From an uncultured Gemmiger sp. (GTDB lineage: Bacteria; Bacillota; Clostridia; Oscillospirales; Ruminococcaceae), in assembly GCA_959018215.1 (NCBI GenBank), contig CAUEKL010000120.1, positions 1 through 7,003 of the forward strand: a stretch of DNA of 7,003 nt. Reading direction: 5' to 3'. Numbering within the stretch: position 1 is the stretch's first letter; each line of letters opens with the position of its first letter. The translations under genes were made by a program, and so were the position numbers. The notes below the pieces were generated by a model. The model saw nothing but the letters and a program-made list of their open reading frames with translations, did no database searches and was not told where the DNA came from. This document shows, piece by piece, positions 5,669 through 7,003 of the stretch.

Positions 5669-6892
5669 ATGCGTGCTTATGAACGCTTCCTGCGTTACGC
5701 GCAGGTGTATACCACCTCCGACCCGGACAGCACCAACCATCCCACCACCGCCCGGCAGCTGGATCTGGCCAACATCCTGAAACAGGAACTGCTGGACCTG
5801 GGCCTGTCCGACGCCCGGGTGGATGAACACGGTTATGTGTATGCCACTCTGCCCGCCACGGCCGGGTATGAGCAGGCTCCCGGGCTGGGCTTCATCGCCC
5901 ATATGGACACCGCCCCGGATGCTTCCGGCGAGAACGTCCATCCGCAGCTGCATGAAAACTACGACGGCGGCGACGTGACCCTGCCTGCCACCGGCGATGT
6001 GATGCATGTGAGCGAGTTTCCCTTCCTGGCTTCCATGAAGGGCCAGACCCTCATCACGGCCGACGGTACCACCCTGCTGGGGGCCGACGACAAGGCGGGC
6101 GTTGCCGAGATCATGACCATGGTGGAACGGCTGCAGAGCGAAAACCGTCCCCACGGCAAGATCTGCATTGCCTTCACTCCCGATGAGGAGGTGGGCCAGG
6201 GTGCCGACCTGTTCGATGTCAAGGGCTTTGGTGCCGAATGGGCGTACACCGTGGACGGCGACGACGTGGGCGAGATCAACTACGAAAACTTCAACGCCGC
6301 CGGTGCGGTGGTGACGGTGCACGGCTTCTCCGTTCACCCCGGCAGTGCCAAGAACACCATGCGCAACGCCCAGAACATTGCCATGGAATATCATGGTGCG
6401 CTGCCCGCCTTCTCCCGCCCGGAACACACCGAAGGGTATGAGGGATTCTTCCACCTGTGCAGCATGGTGGGCGATGTGACCGAAGCCAAGCTGGGTTATA
6501 TTGTGCGTGATCATGACGCCGCCCGGTTTGAAGCACGCAAGTCCCAGATGCAGCACATTGCCGACTGCCTGAACGAAAAGTACGGTGCCGGTACGGTGGA
6601 ACTGGACCTGAAGGACAGCTACCGCAACATGGTGGAGCAGATCAAGCCGCACTTTCACCTGATCGAAAATGCCCGCAAGGCCATCCGTGCCGCCGGTCTG
6701 GAGCCGGTGGAGGCGCCGGTGCGCGGCGGTACCGACGGTGCGACCCTGTCCTACAAGGGGCTGCCCTGCCCGAACCTGGGCACCGGCGGTTTCAACTTCC
6801 ACGGCCCCTTCGAGTGCATCACGGTGGAGAAGATGGACCAGGCTACCGACGTGTTGGTCAACCTGGCCGAACTGTACAAGGACCGCGTCTGA
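5669..6892 (+). CDS. pepT: Peptidase T (tripeptide aminopeptidase)
   Basis: A 407-residue cytosolic zinc aminopeptidase of family M20B that removes the N-terminal residue from tripeptides during peptide use. Length and numbering follow E. coli PepT almost exactly. AHMDTAPD (77-84) gives metal ligand H78 and catalytic D80; GADDK (138-142) gives bridging D140; PDEEVG (171-176) gives general base E173 and ligand E174; TVDGDD (194-199) gives ligand D196; and NFHGP (376-380) gives H378. The dimerisation/lid segment with NAAGAVVTVHGFSVHPGSAK (209-228) includes the conserved His of SVHPG. The start is fixed by the AAGGAG site. It stands alone on the plus strand with its own promoter, divergent from the capsule operon and unrelated to it in function. 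No terminator is visible between its stop and the tRNA promoter 17 nt later. Confidence 0.96.
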   Translation: MRAYERFLRYAQVYTTSDPDSTNHPTTARQLDLANILKQELLDLGLSDARVDEHGYVYATLPATAGYEQAPGLGFIAHMDTAPDASGENVHPQLHENYDGGDVTLPATGDVMHVSEFPFLASMKGQTLITADGTTLLGADDKAGVAEIMTMVERLQSENRPHGKICIAFTPDEEVGQGADLFDVKGFGAEWAYTVDGDDVGEINYENFNAAGAVVTVHGFSVHPGSAKNTMRNAQNIAMEYHGALPAFSRPEHTEGYEGFFHLCSMVGDVTEAKLGYIVRDHDAARFEARKSQMQHIADCLNEKYGAGTVELDLKDSYRNMVEQIKPHFHLIENARKAIRAAGLEPVEAPVRGGTDGATLSYKGLPCPNLGTGGFNFHGPFECITVEKMDQATDVLVNLAELYKDRV

Positions 6893-6909
6893 TTCGCGCC
6901 GGGGATAGC

Positions 6910-6938
6910 TTGACAAATCCGCATCGGTTTGGTATAAT
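6910..6938 (+). promoter_or_regulatory. Consensus promoter of the tRNA-Gly gene
   Basis: TTGACA (6910-6915), exactly 17 bp, then TATAAT (6933-6938): a 12/12 match to the sigma-70/sigma-A consensus at optimal spacing. The predicted start is near 6945-6946, giving a leader of about 6 nt before the tRNA. Such strong promoters are typical of stable RNA genes. Confidence 0.85.
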
Positions 6939-6959
6939 CGATTTTACCGATGCGGGATT
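6916..6959 (+). repeat. Inverted repeat spanning the tRNA promoter and tRNA 5' end
   Basis: AATCCGCATCGGT (6916-6928) is the reverse complement of ACCGATGCGGGATT (6946-6959) apart from one unpaired base; 10 bp (6919-6928 with 6946-6955) pair without interruption. The arms flank the TATAAT box with a 17-nt centre. The right arm is the tRNA leader plus the whole 5' acceptor strand and base 8; the left arm is in the -35/-10 spacer. Confidence 0.7.
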
Positions 6960-7003
6960 AGCTCATCCGGTAGAGTGACTGCTTCCCAAGCAGTAGGTGG
7001 CGA
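6952..7003 (+). tRNA. tRNA-Gly, anticodon CCC (3' end cut by window)
   Basis: The first 52 nt of a tRNA are present. The acceptor 5' strand is GCGGGAT (6952-6958), followed by TA. The D stem is GCTC/GAGT (6961-6964/6973-6976) with loop ATCCGGTA. The anticodon stem is ACTGC/GCAGT (6978-6982/6990-6994) with the 7-nt loop TTCCCAA, placing anticodon CCC at 6985-6987. The variable region follows and the T arm begins at the window end, so the T arm, 3' acceptor strand and CCA status cannot be seen. It decodes GGG glycine codons. Confidence 0.92.

Noticed and set aside
5636..6916. Full-length open frame (426 codons) antisense to pepT
   Set aside because: pepT has every catalytic residue and a matched promoter and ribosome binding site. 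The antisense frame exists because TTA, CTA and TCA codons are rare in this GC-rich gene; its product is rich in His, Gly, Val and Gln with no family motif or start signal.
1..7003. CRISPR array, insertion sequence, integrase, toxin-antitoxin or phage genes
   Set aside because: No spaced direct repeats, transposase or integrase motifs, or extra small genes with start signals were seen on either strand; nearly all of the window is covered by recognised genes.

Overview
The window comes from a GC-rich bacterium, most likely a gut Clostridia member of the Ruminococcaceae/Oscillospiraceae type (Faecalibacterium, Gemmiger or Subdoligranulum-like). The basis is strong AGGAGG-type ribosome binding sites, sigma-A promoters close to TTGACA/TATAAT, GC-rich codon use, and a Firmicutes-style capsule locus next to a housekeeping peptidase. 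The organism call is inference, not proof.

Left part (about 1-5490, all minus strand, read right to left): the start of a surface polysaccharide operon. Gene order is capE/wbjB (5487-4435), capF/wbjC (4448-3264), capG/wbjD (3232-2093), a WbuB-like family 4 glycosyltransferase (2070-844), a family 2 glycosyltransferase starting at UUG (785-63), and the first six codons of another gene (19-1). The first three enzymes form the complete pathway from UDP-GlcNAc to UDP-N-acetyl-L-fucosamine (UDP-L-FucNAc). The fourth is the transferase that normally accompanies them. Genes are overlapping or 22-58 nt apart, as expected of one transcript. No initiating transferase, flippase or polymerase is visible; these would lie beyond position 1 or elsewhere.

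Middle (5488-5668): a 181-bp divergent intergenic region. It holds a good promoter for the rightward gene, an AT-rich stretch without a clear -35 for the capsule operon, and a small inverted repeat just upstream of the capE ribosome binding site.

Right part (5669-7003, plus strand): pepT, an aminotripeptidase with every catalytic and zinc-binding residue in place, followed 17 nt after its stop by a perfect consensus promoter driving a tRNA-Gly(CCC) gene that is cut by the window end. The promoter spacer carries an almost perfect inverted copy of the tRNA 5' end, which is the least expected sequence feature here.

Overall this is a recognisable capsule/exopolysaccharide segment beside housekeeping genes. 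I see no transposon, phage, CRISPR or defence genes, and no evidence of a wholly new system.
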